Below are positions 29,802 through 39,377 of a stretch of 64,000 nucleotides of DNA, piece after piece. Source of the DNA: Corallochytrium limacisporum (lineage: Eukaryota > Opisthokonta); NCBI GenBank assembly GCA_002811645.1, contig PDIP01000005.1, forward strand, positions 73,198 through 137,197, written 5' to 3'. Below the pieces are notes generated by a model. The model was given only the letters and a program-made list of their open reading frames with translations, was not told the origin of the DNA and made no database searches. The position numbers and the translations under genes are program-made. Position 1 is the first letter of the stretch; each line of letters begins with the position of its first letter.

Positions 29802-30874
29802 GACTGATAGGCTCTGTTCGACTATCTTGAAACTTATAGTGGGGCTTGAACACAAGCTTTTGACCACAGAGAAAATTCTGGTCGCCCTCACTTAGCCCTT
29901 TGACATAGATTGTCTGAAGAGATGGGCTCTTCAAAGTACCTATCTGATTTTGGACACGAACAACCCCACAAGAAGGGACGTATAACGGAAGCGTAGGGAT
30001 GCCCTCCTGAACGGGCGCGGGGAGATGGAGGTTGGAGTCTGTATGCCCGCAAATCGTTCAACCCGTTTACGCACACCATTCCCCGGGGAAAGGGATTGCT
30101 TTCCCAAATGGCTCACTTCTTGTCGCCGTGTGTCTTCAGCCCCAGTGTTCCTTCTCGCTTTTTCTAATACCGGTCCTTTTCGCCCCAATTTTCTCTGGGT
30201 GCTTGAAAATGATCGACCGGGGATCGATGGGCACGCAAGCCCGGGGGGAGCGGGACCCACCTCGCTCAGAGCTAACGGTTACGGACCGGGGAGGAAATAG
30301 AAAATATACACTCTCCGCCGTGGTCCGTGCCAGCAGCCATTCCCGAGTATGCACAACGGGGAAAATGGAGCCTGGGGGCTGCTGGTGAGGAGGGTGGGGC
30401 AAACATTTTTTCTTTTTTTTTTGGGTTTGAACAGTTCTGCTAAAGGGCGCTCTTCATACGGAGGGGATCGTGTGTTTCTCTTTTTTTCTCCCTTGGTTTT
30501 TCCCGGCGTGAGAGGCAAGGAAGTGTTCGGTGTGAGTGACGAGGGTCAAGTGCACAACTCTCAAGAGACGAGGAGGGTGTCGGGTTGGGCCACATACAGG
30601 AGTGGGTCCGTGGGTTAGGGAGGACGAAGCTTTTGTGTCTGCTGACGGATCAGACCCAACACCGGCCTAAATAGGGCCGAACACCTGCTGCACGGGTGGC
30701 ACGAGCCAGTCCGGGCAATGGGAAGACACATACAACCAGTGTTATTATTGCCCTCGTTCATTCTACCAGCACCTGCTTGCGCTATTTCAACTGCAACCAC
30801 GACTCTGGTAAATTTGTAGAGTTTCATTCGGAGTTAAACCATACAACAGATCGTAAGTTGTGGACAAGGAAACG
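29802..30874. other. Divergent spacer rich in T and G tracts
   Basis: This 1.07-kb interval lies between two divergent 5' ends. It holds long T runs (about 30410-30421 and 30479-30487) and G-rich patches (30240-30300, 30355-30395). No gene is recognised. Confidence 0.55.
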
Positions 30875-31153
30875 ATGGTCGCAGAGACAGAGATCGAACG
30901 AAAGCAACTGCAGGCCCAGAAGGCGACCTGGCAAGAGGCTGAAGAGCGCTCCAACATTGCCATTAGGCGCGGTTTGAAGGTCGGTGGCTCTACTGCAGCT
31001 GTGTTGGTCGGTCTGAACTTCGTGGGCAATGCAGTCTGGCCCTGGTATCGCAAGGTCAACTTCAGAGCGAAGACCTTCTTCATATCGTCCTTCTCGTGTG
31101 CCATGGTCGTGTTTGCGGCGGACAATTCGTTAGTGGAGCACAAGTTCCGGTAA
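30875..31153 (+). CDS. Small membrane protein with two hydrophobic segments
   Basis: The product is 92 residues from the ATG at 30875 (aaacgATGg). An amphipathic, charged N-terminus (ETEIERKQLQAQKATWQEAEERS) is followed by two likely membrane spans: about 36-57 (GGSTAAVLVGLNFVGNAVW) and about 69-84 (KTFFISSFSCAMVVFA). The tail is short and charged (LVEHKFR). The layout resembles small mitochondrial inner-membrane proteins such as HIG1-type factors, but no signature is present, so the function is unknown. An AATAAA lies 19 bases after the stop. It converges on the UBXN1-like gene. Confidence 0.65.
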   Translation: MVAETEIERKQLQAQKATWQEAEERSNIAIRRGLKVGGSTAAVLVGLNFVGNAVWPWYRKVNFRAKTFFISSFSCAMVVFAADNSLVEHKFR

Positions 31154-31171
31154 GATGCTATAAGGGAGTTG

Positions 31172-31177
31172 AATAAA
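31172..31177 (+). terminator. Candidate poly(A) signal AATAAA
   Basis: The hexamer lies 19 bases after the stop of the small membrane-protein gene, the position expected for a 3'-end processing signal. Confidence 0.5.
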
Positions 31178-31354
31178 CTAGGACAAAGACGGTAGCGAGG
31201 GCAGAGATCTAGGAATCGATTTGATATCGCTTCGGTAGAGTCAAGATCTGCCCGCAACGCATTGTCACATATATTTGCTATAGAAGAGTTAACACATGTA
31301 TTATCTATCGGTTGTTGAGTGGACTGATTGGAACTGAATCATTTCTTTTACCGT

Positions 31355-32305
31355 TCAGGCAGCACGCTGCATGACAATGACTGCGCTAGGCACCAACCCT
31401 TCGTCCTTCAGCGACTTTTCCAGATCACCTTCATCGTAGACCTTACGAGGGAATGTAGTCATCAGCTTGAAGTTTCCATCGCCGTCCGTGCGGTTCTCAG
31501 TAATGAAATCATACACAGTCTGCAATGTGTCCGTGGCAGCGAACTCGTGGACAAGGGCTTTACCGTTTGTCTGGCGGATCTGCAACTTCGCGACGTTGGC
31601 ATCTGACTTGGGTTGTGAGATCGGTGCAGCGGGTTTCGGGGCTTCTGCGGCTGCCGCTGGTTGTGCACCATTGCCACCGCCACTAGCAAATCGCGCTTTT
31701 CTTTCTGCCTTGTCGCGTTCTAACTGCTCACGGAGTTCCTTCATGCGTTGCCGGTCTGCTTCCCGCTGCCGCCTCTGCTCTTCCGCGGCTCGGACGATCT
31801 TCTGCTGTTCAAGCTCACGCTTAGTCTCTGCTGCCTTCTTGCCCTCTCTAACGCGGTCAATTTCCCGCTGACGACGTTCTTCCTCTTCAACCTTCGCCTC
31901 AGCCGCCCTCTTCTCTCTAATCTTCTCCTGAAGGTAGGCCATCTGCTTCTTGACCTCCTCTTGGCTCAGTTTAGGTGGCATCTCTGCCGATTCCTCGAAA
32001 TTTGCATGCTCCGTCTTTGCAGCATGGAACTCGACTTGCGCATGGCTTCCAAAAATCTTTCCACAGTCCAGACACTTCATTGAATTCGCAGTCAAAGGTG
32101 TCTCTTCCTCGGTAGTTTCACTAGCCCCCTGGTTTTGGCCATCGCCCTCTTCGTTGTTGGAGATCCACTCAATCGTCGCCTCAAGGGTCTTCTCTGGAGC
32201 GTTCTTCAGGGCGGCTTCGATGCGGTCTTGGGCAAAACCCATATCCGCGAGCTGCTGCTTTACCTCGTCTTCACTCGACATGGCATCCGCTTTGCGCTTT
32301 GTCAT
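31355..32305 (-). CDS. UBXN1-like UBA-UBX p97/Cdc48 adaptor
   Basis: The product is 316 residues with a full adaptor layout: an N-terminal UBA domain (about 10-52, LADMGFAQDRIEAAL) that binds ubiquitin; a C2H2-type finger (C78, C81, H94, H100); a long charged coiled coil (about 108-205); an Ala/Pro linker; and a C-terminal UBX domain (about 235-315) with the p97-binding TFPR loop (TTFPRKVY). Such proteins recruit ubiquitylated clients to p97/Cdc48, including in ER-associated degradation, so it is functionally linked to the HRD1 gene 1 kb away. Human UBXN1 lacks the finger, whereas plant and fungal relatives commonly have one (established knowledge, from memory). Confidence 0.9.
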   Translation of the reverse strand: MTKRKADAMSSEDEVKQQLADMGFAQDRIEAALKNAPEKTLEATIEWISNNEEGDGQNQGASETTEEETPLTANSMKCLDCGKIFGSHAQVEFHAAKTEHANFEESAEMPPKLSQEEVKKQMAYLQEKIREKRAAEAKVEEEERRQREIDRVREGKKAAETKRELEQQKIVRAAEEQRRQREADRQRMKELREQLERDKAERKARFASGGGNGAQPAAAAEAPKPAAPISQPKSDANVAKLQIRQTNGKALVHEFAATDTLQTVYDFITENRTDGDGNFKLMTTFPRKVYDEGDLEKSLKDEGLVPSAVIVMQRAA

Positions 32306-33377
32306 TCAAATACAACAGGTAATCCTACGTAACCTAAGCAGCCCGTCGCTGAGGGTTTGACGACCAGTGCACGAATTCATCGTTTTCAAACTAGTATGTT
32401 TACAAATACCTTTACAACAGACTACCAGACGGCTTAGATTATTGATTTTGCATGGTTGACAGATATGGGAATACCGATCGTGTCTCGTCCAGCAGTCAGA
32501 TTGCGCAGTTAGTGTCCCGGTCGCTTATTTGCCCCAGGTTCCCTCTCCGATTCTTCGGGATGGTTTGGGGCCCGAAAGGTTTCGTGTGGTTTATTGCGTA
32601 TCGCAAGGGCACCCAACGGGGAAAGTCGTGTTTCCCTGTTTCCCAAAACAGTCCGCTCACAATGGAGGAACTGAAGGTATCAGCATACCACGTATTGAAG
32701 AACGCAGCCCTTCATCGTCTCGAGTGCCGGACCGGTCCGTGCCGACAACATTAGCTTTGGCATAGGACATAAAAAGAGACTCCCATTCCACCACTTATCC
32801 AGTTGCACGTAAACTGCGCGACGGGCAATGAAATTAGACTCCTAATTCCCCATTTCATAGTGCTATAGAGAATGTACTGGGATGGTCTCTGCCGGGGGAT
32901 GCTGCTCTGTTTGTTGAGCTGGCAGTTGGAGCTGTTTGTGTACTCACACCCACACAGGAGTTGAGAACCTTGGTGGGGAGAGAGAGGCGTAAGGTGGGGC
33001 AGACTGCAGACGTACACAGGGCGGCCAATTTCTGAGGACTGATAGGGGAACCCCTCTGTTTGCGGTCTCAGGCCCGACTGTAGCGGCTGAGCTGCAGGTA
33101 TGGCGGCAATGATAGAGGTGGTTTCTTCTCAGCCTTCGGGACCCACACCAACGAAGACGTCCGCTGGACATTATTTTGAGGTGTACTGCATTTATCAGGT
33201 ATTCAGAACTGTTGCTCACGTGTCTGTCATGTAACTTGCATCAACAAATTGTGAGCAGTGAGAGCGATAACAGGAAGTGAGGACATGGCAATGTAAGAAT
33301 GTGATACCATAAAGAATTCAGACCACAGGCGACTGTATAGAATCGCATTAGAATTAATCAAAAATCAAACAGATACG
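32306..33377. other. Divergent spacer between the UBXN1-like and HRD1 genes
   Basis: This 1.07-kb interval lies between two divergent 5' ends. Open frames of about 100 codons or fewer show no domain. It could serve as a shared regulatory region for two ER-associated-degradation genes, although the spacing is large. Confidence 0.6.
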
Positions 33378-35060
33378 ATGGCAGTGGCGTTGACAACACG
33401 TTCCTTGACAGTGGTATGCTGGCTCGTTCTCACAATATGGGTCGGACATACGTTTTACCATCGCCAACAGTTTTTTCCCGCAATGGTTGATCTGCAACGC
33501 AGTGAAATATTTAGTATCCTCTTGAGAACATCAGCGCTGTTAGCGGGATATCAGATTTGCAAAGGGATTGTGGCCATGCTTTTTGGAAAATTGCGGAGCA
33601 TGGAGACAGAAATGGTCGTTGAGAACTCACGGATCGCTGTATTCGAGACCCTCCTGGCCATGACCGTTTTTCGGGAAGAGTTCTCGGGGGCGTTAATCTA
33701 TCCTTTCAGTTTGTTGCTCTTTATCAAGGTACTACATTGGCTTTGTAAGGGACGACTAGAATTCATGGAACAAAGTCCTGCCTTGTCGTGGACCAACCAT
33801 GTCCGAATTGCGACACTGTGCGGCGCACTGAGTACGCTGGACTGCTACATGGTCTACACCAGCGGTCGAGAGGTGTGGAGAACAGGACCGACTATGGAAC
33901 TCCTCTTCGGATTTGAGTACTTTGTCTGCAACCTTCTCATCATCAACGTCGGTGTCCGTCATGCCCTACACATTGTGGACCTAGTTCGGGAGCACCCACT
34001 GGAGAACAAGAGCCAATACCTCTTCTACATGCAGGCATGCCTAGACTTTGTGCGACTGATAGCATACAGTGGCTTCTTCGGTGTGATTCTTCACAACTAT
34101 GGTATGCCCTTCCACATTATCCGCGATCTTTATCTGACCTTCCGCAGCTTCCTCAAATGTATCGGCGACATTGTGCGGTATCGCCAGGCAACCCAGAATA
34201 TGGACCAAAAGTATCCAGATGCAACCGCCGAGGACTTGGCACAGGACTCTCAGTGTGTTATTTGCAGAGAGGACATGACAGCGGGCAAGAAACTGAACTG
34301 CGGTCACATTTTCCATTTCGCCTGCCTGCGGCTATGGCTCGAGCGGCAGCAGACGTGCCCGACCTGCCGCACTTCGGTCCTCGACAACACGGCAACCAAT
34401 CGGCGCTCTGCCGCGGCGCGTGTTGTCGCTGCTGCACAGCCGCCACAAGCCGATGCTGCAGCCCAGGATGGTTCTGGGTTGGCCGCTGCCGGTGCTGCTG
34501 CCGCATCCGGTGCCGATGAGAGAGCTGTGGACGGCACCCAAAGTGCCGGTGGGGCACAGTCCAAGGACGAGCCGACGCTGGCGTACCCAACGATCCGTGC
34601 CGGTGCCTTTGCTGCAGGTGCCCTAGCGACCGGTGCAGCAGCTCCTACCACATCCGGATCCGCTGCTTTTGCTTCTGGACAGCATCCACCACCGTTTGAA
34701 TACGCTATCCCTCTGTTTGGGCACCATCCGCACGTTGCCCAACCACACAGTCGCCCCCACCAGCAGGCACCCCCGCTCTCTCCGGCAATGGCAATGGCAA
34801 CGACAGCGTCGGCACTGCCTACATCGGTAGAGAACAATGTAGTGCTTGAGAAAAGCGTTCTGGAGCATCGTCTGCGCGTCTTGCAGGACATGAACGCGCG
34901 TCTGAACACGACGATTGCAGACTGTTTGCATTTGTTGCATAGTTTGGAGCAAGAAGAGCAGACGGAAGCCGCATTCACCTCCTCGCCCACGAAGCAACAG
35001 CACAGCAAAATGAACGGGAACACTCAGCAGTCGCCATCATCGTCAGCATCTACATCATGA
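33378..35060 (+). CDS. SYVN1: HRD1/synoviolin ER-membrane RING ubiquitin ligase
   Basis: HRD1 is the membrane E3 and retrotranslocation channel of ER-associated degradation. The product is 560 residues (yeast 551, human 617). The first 260 residues hold six to eight membrane spans in the usual arrangement, including RFEFMEQSP-like LEFMEQSPALSW and SGFFGVILHNYGMPFHIIRDLY, a region highly typical of HRD1. A RING-H2 finger at 293-331 (CVICREDM, NCGHIFHFACLRLWL, CPTCR) has all eight ligands. The C-terminal 230 residues are Ala/Pro/Ser-rich and disordered, with a short helix near 495-530 (LEHRLRVLQDMNARLN), the expected position for the HRD1 C-terminal interaction helix. Start context gatacgATGg. 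Confidence 0.95.
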   Translation: MAVALTTRSLTVVCWLVLTIWVGHTFYHRQQFFPAMVDLQRSEIFSILLRTSALLAGYQICKGIVAMLFGKLRSMETEMVVENSRIAVFETLLAMTVFREEFSGALIYPFSLLLFIKVLHWLCKGRLEFMEQSPALSWTNHVRIATLCGALSTLDCYMVYTSGREVWRTGPTMELLFGFEYFVCNLLIINVGVRHALHIVDLVREHPLENKSQYLFYMQACLDFVRLIAYSGFFGVILHNYGMPFHIIRDLYLTFRSFLKCIGDIVRYRQATQNMDQKYPDATAEDLAQDSQCVICREDMTAGKKLNCGHIFHFACLRLWLERQQTCPTCRTSVLDNTATNRRSAAARVVAAAQPPQADAAAQDGSGLAAAGAAAASGADERAVDGTQSAGGAQSKDEPTLAYPTIRAGAFAAGALATGAAAPTTSGSAAFASGQHPPPFEYAIPLFGHHPHVAQPHSRPHQQAPPLSPAMAMATTASALPTSVENNVVLEKSVLEHRLRVLQDMNARLNTTIADCLHLLHSLEQEEQTEAAFTSSPTKQQHSKMNGNTQQSPSSSASTS

Positions 35061-35474
35061 GCTTCATAATTACACGTCACACTGAAATTATTAGATCCAT
35101 ACAACAAAGAAATCACACACAAATTGGACATCAAGGGAACGGGAGAGTCTCTTGGTATCCGGCCTCCATCCCCCCTCCCCGTGTCTTGCCACTTTCGTCT
35201 CCCCCCTTCCTGTCCCCGTCTGCAACACTGAAGGAAACCCTTCCATTCGGGCGCGTGAAAAGTAGGAGTTGGCAACCGAGTCACGCACAGGTGGGAAGAC
35301 GTCTAGCACTGTGGTCTTGGTTTACTTAAGTTTACATTTCGAGAACAAATGGTACTTTAGGAGCGTTTAAAATGTTGAATTAAATAGTTGAATCAGCACC
35401 TCTTGAATTTGTAAACAATAAACTACGAATACTTGACAAATTAATCGTATTCTGTGTTTTTGCTTCTTACCAGA
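35061..35474. other. Spacer between HRD1 and the SMP-30-like gene
   Basis: This 414-base tandem spacer has a C-rich part (35160-35225) and then an AT-rich part. An AATAAA at 35417-35422 could process the upstream transcript. No gene was seen. Confidence 0.6.
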
Positions 35475-36509
35475 ATGGTACAGATGCAGCTGGAGACCGG
35501 GCCAAAGAGGCCTTCAATAGAAACTTTTCGGGAGAATGTCACCATATTTACGGAGAAGCCTCGGGTCAACCTCGTGGCTGACGGACTGCAGTGTATTGGT
35601 GGACCGGTGTACCATCCGGGGAACAAGAATCTGTACATTAGCGACACCGCAGCGAACAAACTCTACAAATGGTCTGAAACCGTCGGACTGGTTACCTATG
35701 CCAAATCTGCAGACAAACCAAACGGGAATGCGGTCGATCGCCAGGGTCATCTGATCACTTGCCACCATGAGAGCCGGTGTGTGACCCGCCTCGACATTCT
35801 TAAACCTGTGAACACAGCCCAGGGTGAAATGCCTCCGGAGCCAGAAAAAATCGCCGTCTCCCACGACGGTCGCATGCTCAACAGTCCGTTCGATGTCAAG
35901 GTGCACAAAGATGGGAGCATCTGGTTCAGCGATCCGGACTATGGCTGCGCTGCGGACGATCGGATGGGCCATGGCATGCCGGCACAGCAACAGAGCCAGT
36001 TGGTGTATTGCATTAGTCCGCAAGGCGGACATGTCAGGCCGGTGATTGAGGATGTCAAGCGTCCCACGGGATTGTGCTTCAGCCCTGACTCTGCCAAGAT
36101 TTATGTCAGTGACTCTGAGGCTTGGTACAATGGCAAATACGACCCGGAGAAGAGGCATTGTGTATTCGTGTACGATCTCATGGAATCGCCGGAGGGCTGG
36201 ACCATCGGCAAGCAGCGGACCTTCGTGAACATTGCCACAAATTCACAGGCTAAAGTTCCATGCGGATTAACTACAGACGTTTTGGGTAATGTCTATGTTG
36301 CTACTTTCGAGGGCGTGCACGTGTACTCTCGAGAGGCCAAGCTCCTGGCCAAGATCCACACCCCGGCCGAGGCTACCGCAGTCTGCTTCGGTGGAGTGGA
36401 TGGGCGGATTCTCTTCATCTGTGCCCAGGACACTGTCTGGAAGTGTGAGATGGCTATCAAAGGGGCCAATCTGGCATCATACTTTTCGGTACCTTCGGAC
36501 ATTCCCTGA
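35475..36509 (+). CDS. SMP-30/gluconolactonase-fold protein lacking the metal ligands
   Basis: From the ATG at 35475 (agaATGg) the product is 344 residues, the usual length for a six-bladed SMP-30/gluconolactonase propeller. Blade motifs are easy to see: GPVYHPGNKNLYISD, LNSPFDVKVHKDGSIWFSDPDYG-type strands, GLCFSPDSAKIYVSDS, and GLTTDVLGNVYVATFEGVHV. However, each ligand position of active lactonases appears replaced: EGP is GGP (G42), SPNDV is SPFDV (F139), PNGL is PTGL (T198), and PDG is PCG (C263). The fold should be kept, but lactonase activity through the usual divalent metal is unlikely. It may be a binding or scaffold protein, or use a different site. No signal peptide. Two overlapping AATAAA signals lie 35 bases after the stop. 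Confidence 0.85.
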   Translation: MVQMQLETGPKRPSIETFRENVTIFTEKPRVNLVADGLQCIGGPVYHPGNKNLYISDTAANKLYKWSETVGLVTYAKSADKPNGNAVDRQGHLITCHHESRCVTRLDILKPVNTAQGEMPPEPEKIAVSHDGRMLNSPFDVKVHKDGSIWFSDPDYGCAADDRMGHGMPAQQQSQLVYCISPQGGHVRPVIEDVKRPTGLCFSPDSAKIYVSDSEAWYNGKYDPEKRHCVFVYDLMESPEGWTIGKQRTFVNIATNSQAKVPCGLTTDVLGNVYVATFEGVHVYSREAKLLAKIHTPAEATAVCFGGVDGRILFICAQDTVWKCEMAIKGANLASYFSVPSDIP

Positions 36510-36544
36510 GATGTTTTGTTGCTTCTTGGAATTGACCTACGTGA

Positions 36545-36554
36545 AATAAATAAA
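36545..36554 (+). terminator. Candidate poly(A) signal, two overlapping AATAAA
   Basis: AATAAATAAA contains two overlapping hexamers 36-45 bases after the stop of the SMP-30-like gene. Confidence 0.55.
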
Positions 36555-36983
36555 ATGATCGTGTTCACCTTTCACCGACACCGTTCCCGCAGTCCCGTGC
36601 TCAAAAACGGCGCCCCTCCCTATTGGGGGGGGGGTGTGGGGAGAGAGATTGGGGTTCAGGGACCCAAAACAGTAATATACTGGGCAATCCGGACGCACGG
36701 CCCTTACTCTTGCGCAAGTGCGAGGTCACTTTGGACTCGGGGCCGTTCGGATGACTCTAACGGTATTTAACGGGAACAATGAACTCCAATAAATATAATG
36801 CATCGAAATCCATAAGGATGAGACGTAAAGCGTAGATTGATAGCCCCATGGACGGGCAATCGAGAGTCAATATGCCAGGAAAACCAAATTAGAATCCAGT
36901 TTGTGTGCCTGTAGTTCCAGACACAAACAAATGCATTGCTAAACAAAGGCTAGAATTGACTATCGAGGCGAAAGTGAAAAAGG
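36555..36983. other. Spacer upstream of the KICS2-like gene
   Basis: A tandem spacer of about 430 bases with a G10 run at 36625-36634 followed by more G-rich sequence, then AT-rich sequence before the next start. No gene was seen. Confidence 0.6.
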
Positions 36984-39377
36984 ATGCGCCGCACTCCTGG
37001 CTGGGGTTCTGACCACATTGGTCCATCATCCTCACCAACAGGAACCCTTGGTTCGGGCATTGGCAAGAACACGACCAACCCAGGTGGTACCTCCTCCCAC
37101 ACAGCCCAGGTTTCAGTCAAGGCCACTCCGAACCTCATCGCTGAGATGATCGATGATGTGGTCCTCTTACTCCGCGGGTATGATTTTAACAGAGCCTTGG
37201 AGCGCACGCTGCGTTCTCTAGAGAGTCTAACGGGTGAGAAGCGCTCGGCCGCTACCGTTTTGCACTGGTACCAACACAGCCCTGAACGCAAGGAACGACG
37301 CGGAACATCAGGGGATCCGAGCGGCCTCGGCCACGCACACGGCCGCGGTGCTCTGCACCGGGAGAGTTCAACAGAGCGCATCGCTGTTGGTAGTACAGGT
37401 GGCAGCGATGCGTCGACGACGACCTACGGCAGGTCCTTTGAGCGCGTTTCGCGGCTGCCTATACCCGAGAACGAGGAGATCGTAACGGATGACCATCTAC
37501 AGTCCCTGGCAGTTGTGTTTGTGGAACATATCATTCAGTACATTCGCATGGAAAGCATGTACTGGACGGGCCGCTTCTGTGCAAGGAAACGGAGTGTCCG
37601 AAAATTGCAAACGATGGCTTTGTATTCGATGCTCACAACGTGGCTCATTGAGACAAAACGATCTGGTGAGTCCATGAACAACGCACTGCGAATGCTTCCG
37701 CTCATAGATCCCGCCAAAATCACGGAGCTGGTTCCTGAGGATGAGCAGATTCTGGAGCAGACCCGACTGGTTCAGACGCTCAAGGACAACTTGGATGGTC
37801 TCAGACTCGCTGGCGAACTGAGGCGTCGATTGGTGAGCATGTACGACACCATGGCCGGATCGACGTCATCCCGCATTGCTAAGGATCTTGGGCACCAGCT
37901 GGACCAGATCCTGGCGGGATTGGTGGCTGGTATCCGTAGCCGTGAGCAGGCGCGAGTACCACCGATGACAGTCAGTCTGGAAGCTTTGAGCCAGCACTTC
38001 CGGGAGAGCAGCCATTCCAGCGTAGATCCCATTATAGAGAGCATCCTTCGCGAGATGAAAGTTTCTGCGGAGTCTTTGAAGGCCCTTCATTTTCTCGCTG
38101 TTTTGGACTTCTTTTCGGCAACAGAATGTATCACTAAGGCAACTTCCTTGCTCATGGGCTGGATCCACGATTTTCACGTCAATGCGGTGGCATTGAGTCC
38201 TATTGGTTCGTACCCACCCGGACGACCTCATTTACCCGGCCAGTCTCACACGCCTTCACCGGAGTCAAGCCCGCCGAAAGTATGGACTATCTCCCGAGCG
38301 ATGGTGAACTATCTCAACGAAGTTATGCGCAGTCCTACAAAGCGGGTGAAGGGCAGAAGCATCGGGGTTGGTGGAAGCAGTGTCAAGCCCTCGACGGCTA
38401 CGAATCCCGCCAAGAATAGCGGCAAGGGTGCTGCAGGCGGCAATAACGACAGCGGTGGTCCTGCGGGCGGTAGCCCACCCCGAAAGACACGATCCCTCTC
38501 GGATCTGCTCGTGAAGAATTCGACAACAAACGATATCCGTATGGCCTTTGAACGCGCTGCTTATCCGTTCACTTCTGCCGGACTAGGGTGGCAATTCAGA
38601 GACGGTGCTGGGGCAGCTGCTGCCGCGGCTACAGGGTCGAAGGGATCCAGCAGCGGCGCCGGTGGAGTTGTAGATCTTCCACAGCTGCTGTCTAAGGGGC
38701 AGCAGTCCACCTGGCAAGCTATCCTTAGCCCAGACCTGGCACTTCTGTGCAATCTTTGGAACTTCGTGGCCTGCGTCATAGCTAAACATTGGCTATACTT
38801 TGAGAGTGTTATTGCACGGTATGATCACCATAACTTAGAAGAGAGTGAAGTACTGAACGCAACGGCAACGGAACATTCTCAACCGCAGGCGCGCTACGCA
38901 ACCATTCTGCGGCATTTGGCTCACCGTACAGACGCACAGTGTGTGGCTCTGCTTTTCCAAAGCGAGGCGGTACCATCTTACACGGGTATGCAGTACTCCT
39001 TTTCCGGTAGTCATGATCCTAACGAAGGCGACGGATCCTCTGGCAACGCGGGCGGCAATGTTATGTCGGGCATCCGCAGCTATCCCATCATTTTCAGCCA
39101 TCCCAAGGATGCTATGCAGCCGTACATGCCCTCTGCGGTATCTCTTATTGTAGATGAGCAGGAGAGCCTGCTAAGGGGAGAGATCTGCTACATGTGGGAT
39201 CGCTCGGTGCGACAGACAGGGGCGACCTTCTTCTTTGCCATGGTCGATCCGCACATTATCATGTTTGCCATCTACCGACACCGCAGGACACAGAGCGACA
39301 CGTTTGTGAACACCGCGTTCTGCCTACTTGCCGAACAGATGATCTGCATCAATGTGGTCGGTGGTAGAGCGTCATAG
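36984..39377 (+). CDS. KICS2 (C12orf66)-like protein, candidate KICSTOR subunit
   Basis: The product is 797 residues. KICS2 is one of four subunits of KICSTOR, which anchors the GATOR1 complex to lysosomes so that amino-acid shortage can switch off mTORC1. Similarity by eye is best at the C-terminus (about 645-790): a segment on the pattern I-L-R-H-L-x-x-R-x-D-A-x-x-V-x-L-L-F, then SYPIIFSHPKDAM, then RQTGATFFFAMVDPHIIMFAIY and TFVNTAFCLLAEQM. These match the order and spacing of the KICS2 end (pattern YP-x2-S-P, a strand with T-x-F, PH-x-I-x-I-I-F). Helical segments at about 175-215 and 360-400 also agree. Two long low-complexity inserts (about 90-150 and 405-520) explain the greater length than the human protein (about 445). 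The assignment is from memory and moderate. Confidence 0.6.
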   Translation: MRRTPGWGSDHIGPSSSPTGTLGSGIGKNTTNPGGTSSHTAQVSVKATPNLIAEMIDDVVLLLRGYDFNRALERTLRSLESLTGEKRSAATVLHWYQHSPERKERRGTSGDPSGLGHAHGRGALHRESSTERIAVGSTGGSDASTTTYGRSFERVSRLPIPENEEIVTDDHLQSLAVVFVEHIIQYIRMESMYWTGRFCARKRSVRKLQTMALYSMLTTWLIETKRSGESMNNALRMLPLIDPAKITELVPEDEQILEQTRLVQTLKDNLDGLRLAGELRRRLVSMYDTMAGSTSSRIAKDLGHQLDQILAGLVAGIRSREQARVPPMTVSLEALSQHFRESSHSSVDPIIESILREMKVSAESLKALHFLAVLDFFSATECITKATSLLMGWIHDFHVNAVALSPIGSYPPGRPHLPGQSHTPSPESSPPKVWTISRAMVNYLNEVMRSPTKRVKGRSIGVGGSSVKPSTATNPAKNSGKGAAGGNNDSGGPAGGSPPRKTRSLSDLLVKNSTTNDIRMAFERAAYPFTSAGLGWQFRDGAGAAAAAATGSKGSSSGAGGVVDLPQLLSKGQQSTWQAILSPDLALLCNLWNFVACVIAKHWLYFESVIARYDHHNLEESEVLNATATEHSQPQARYATILRHLAHRTDAQCVALLFQSEAVPSYTGMQYSFSGSHDPNEGDGSSGNAGGNVMSGIRSYPIIFSHPKDAMQPYMPSAVSLIVDEQESLLRGEICYMWDRSVRQTGATFFFAMVDPHIIMFAIYRHRRTQSDTFVNTAFCLLAEQMICINVVGGRAS

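Noticed and set aside
30422-30435. Reverse-strand GTTCAAACCC resembling a tRNA B box
   Set aside because: No pairing T-stem or A box at the right distance; it sits beside a T run in a low-complexity spacer.
34304-35023. 239-codon minus-strand Cys/Ala-rich frame
   Set aside because: Complement of the Ala-rich HRD1 tail; no domain.
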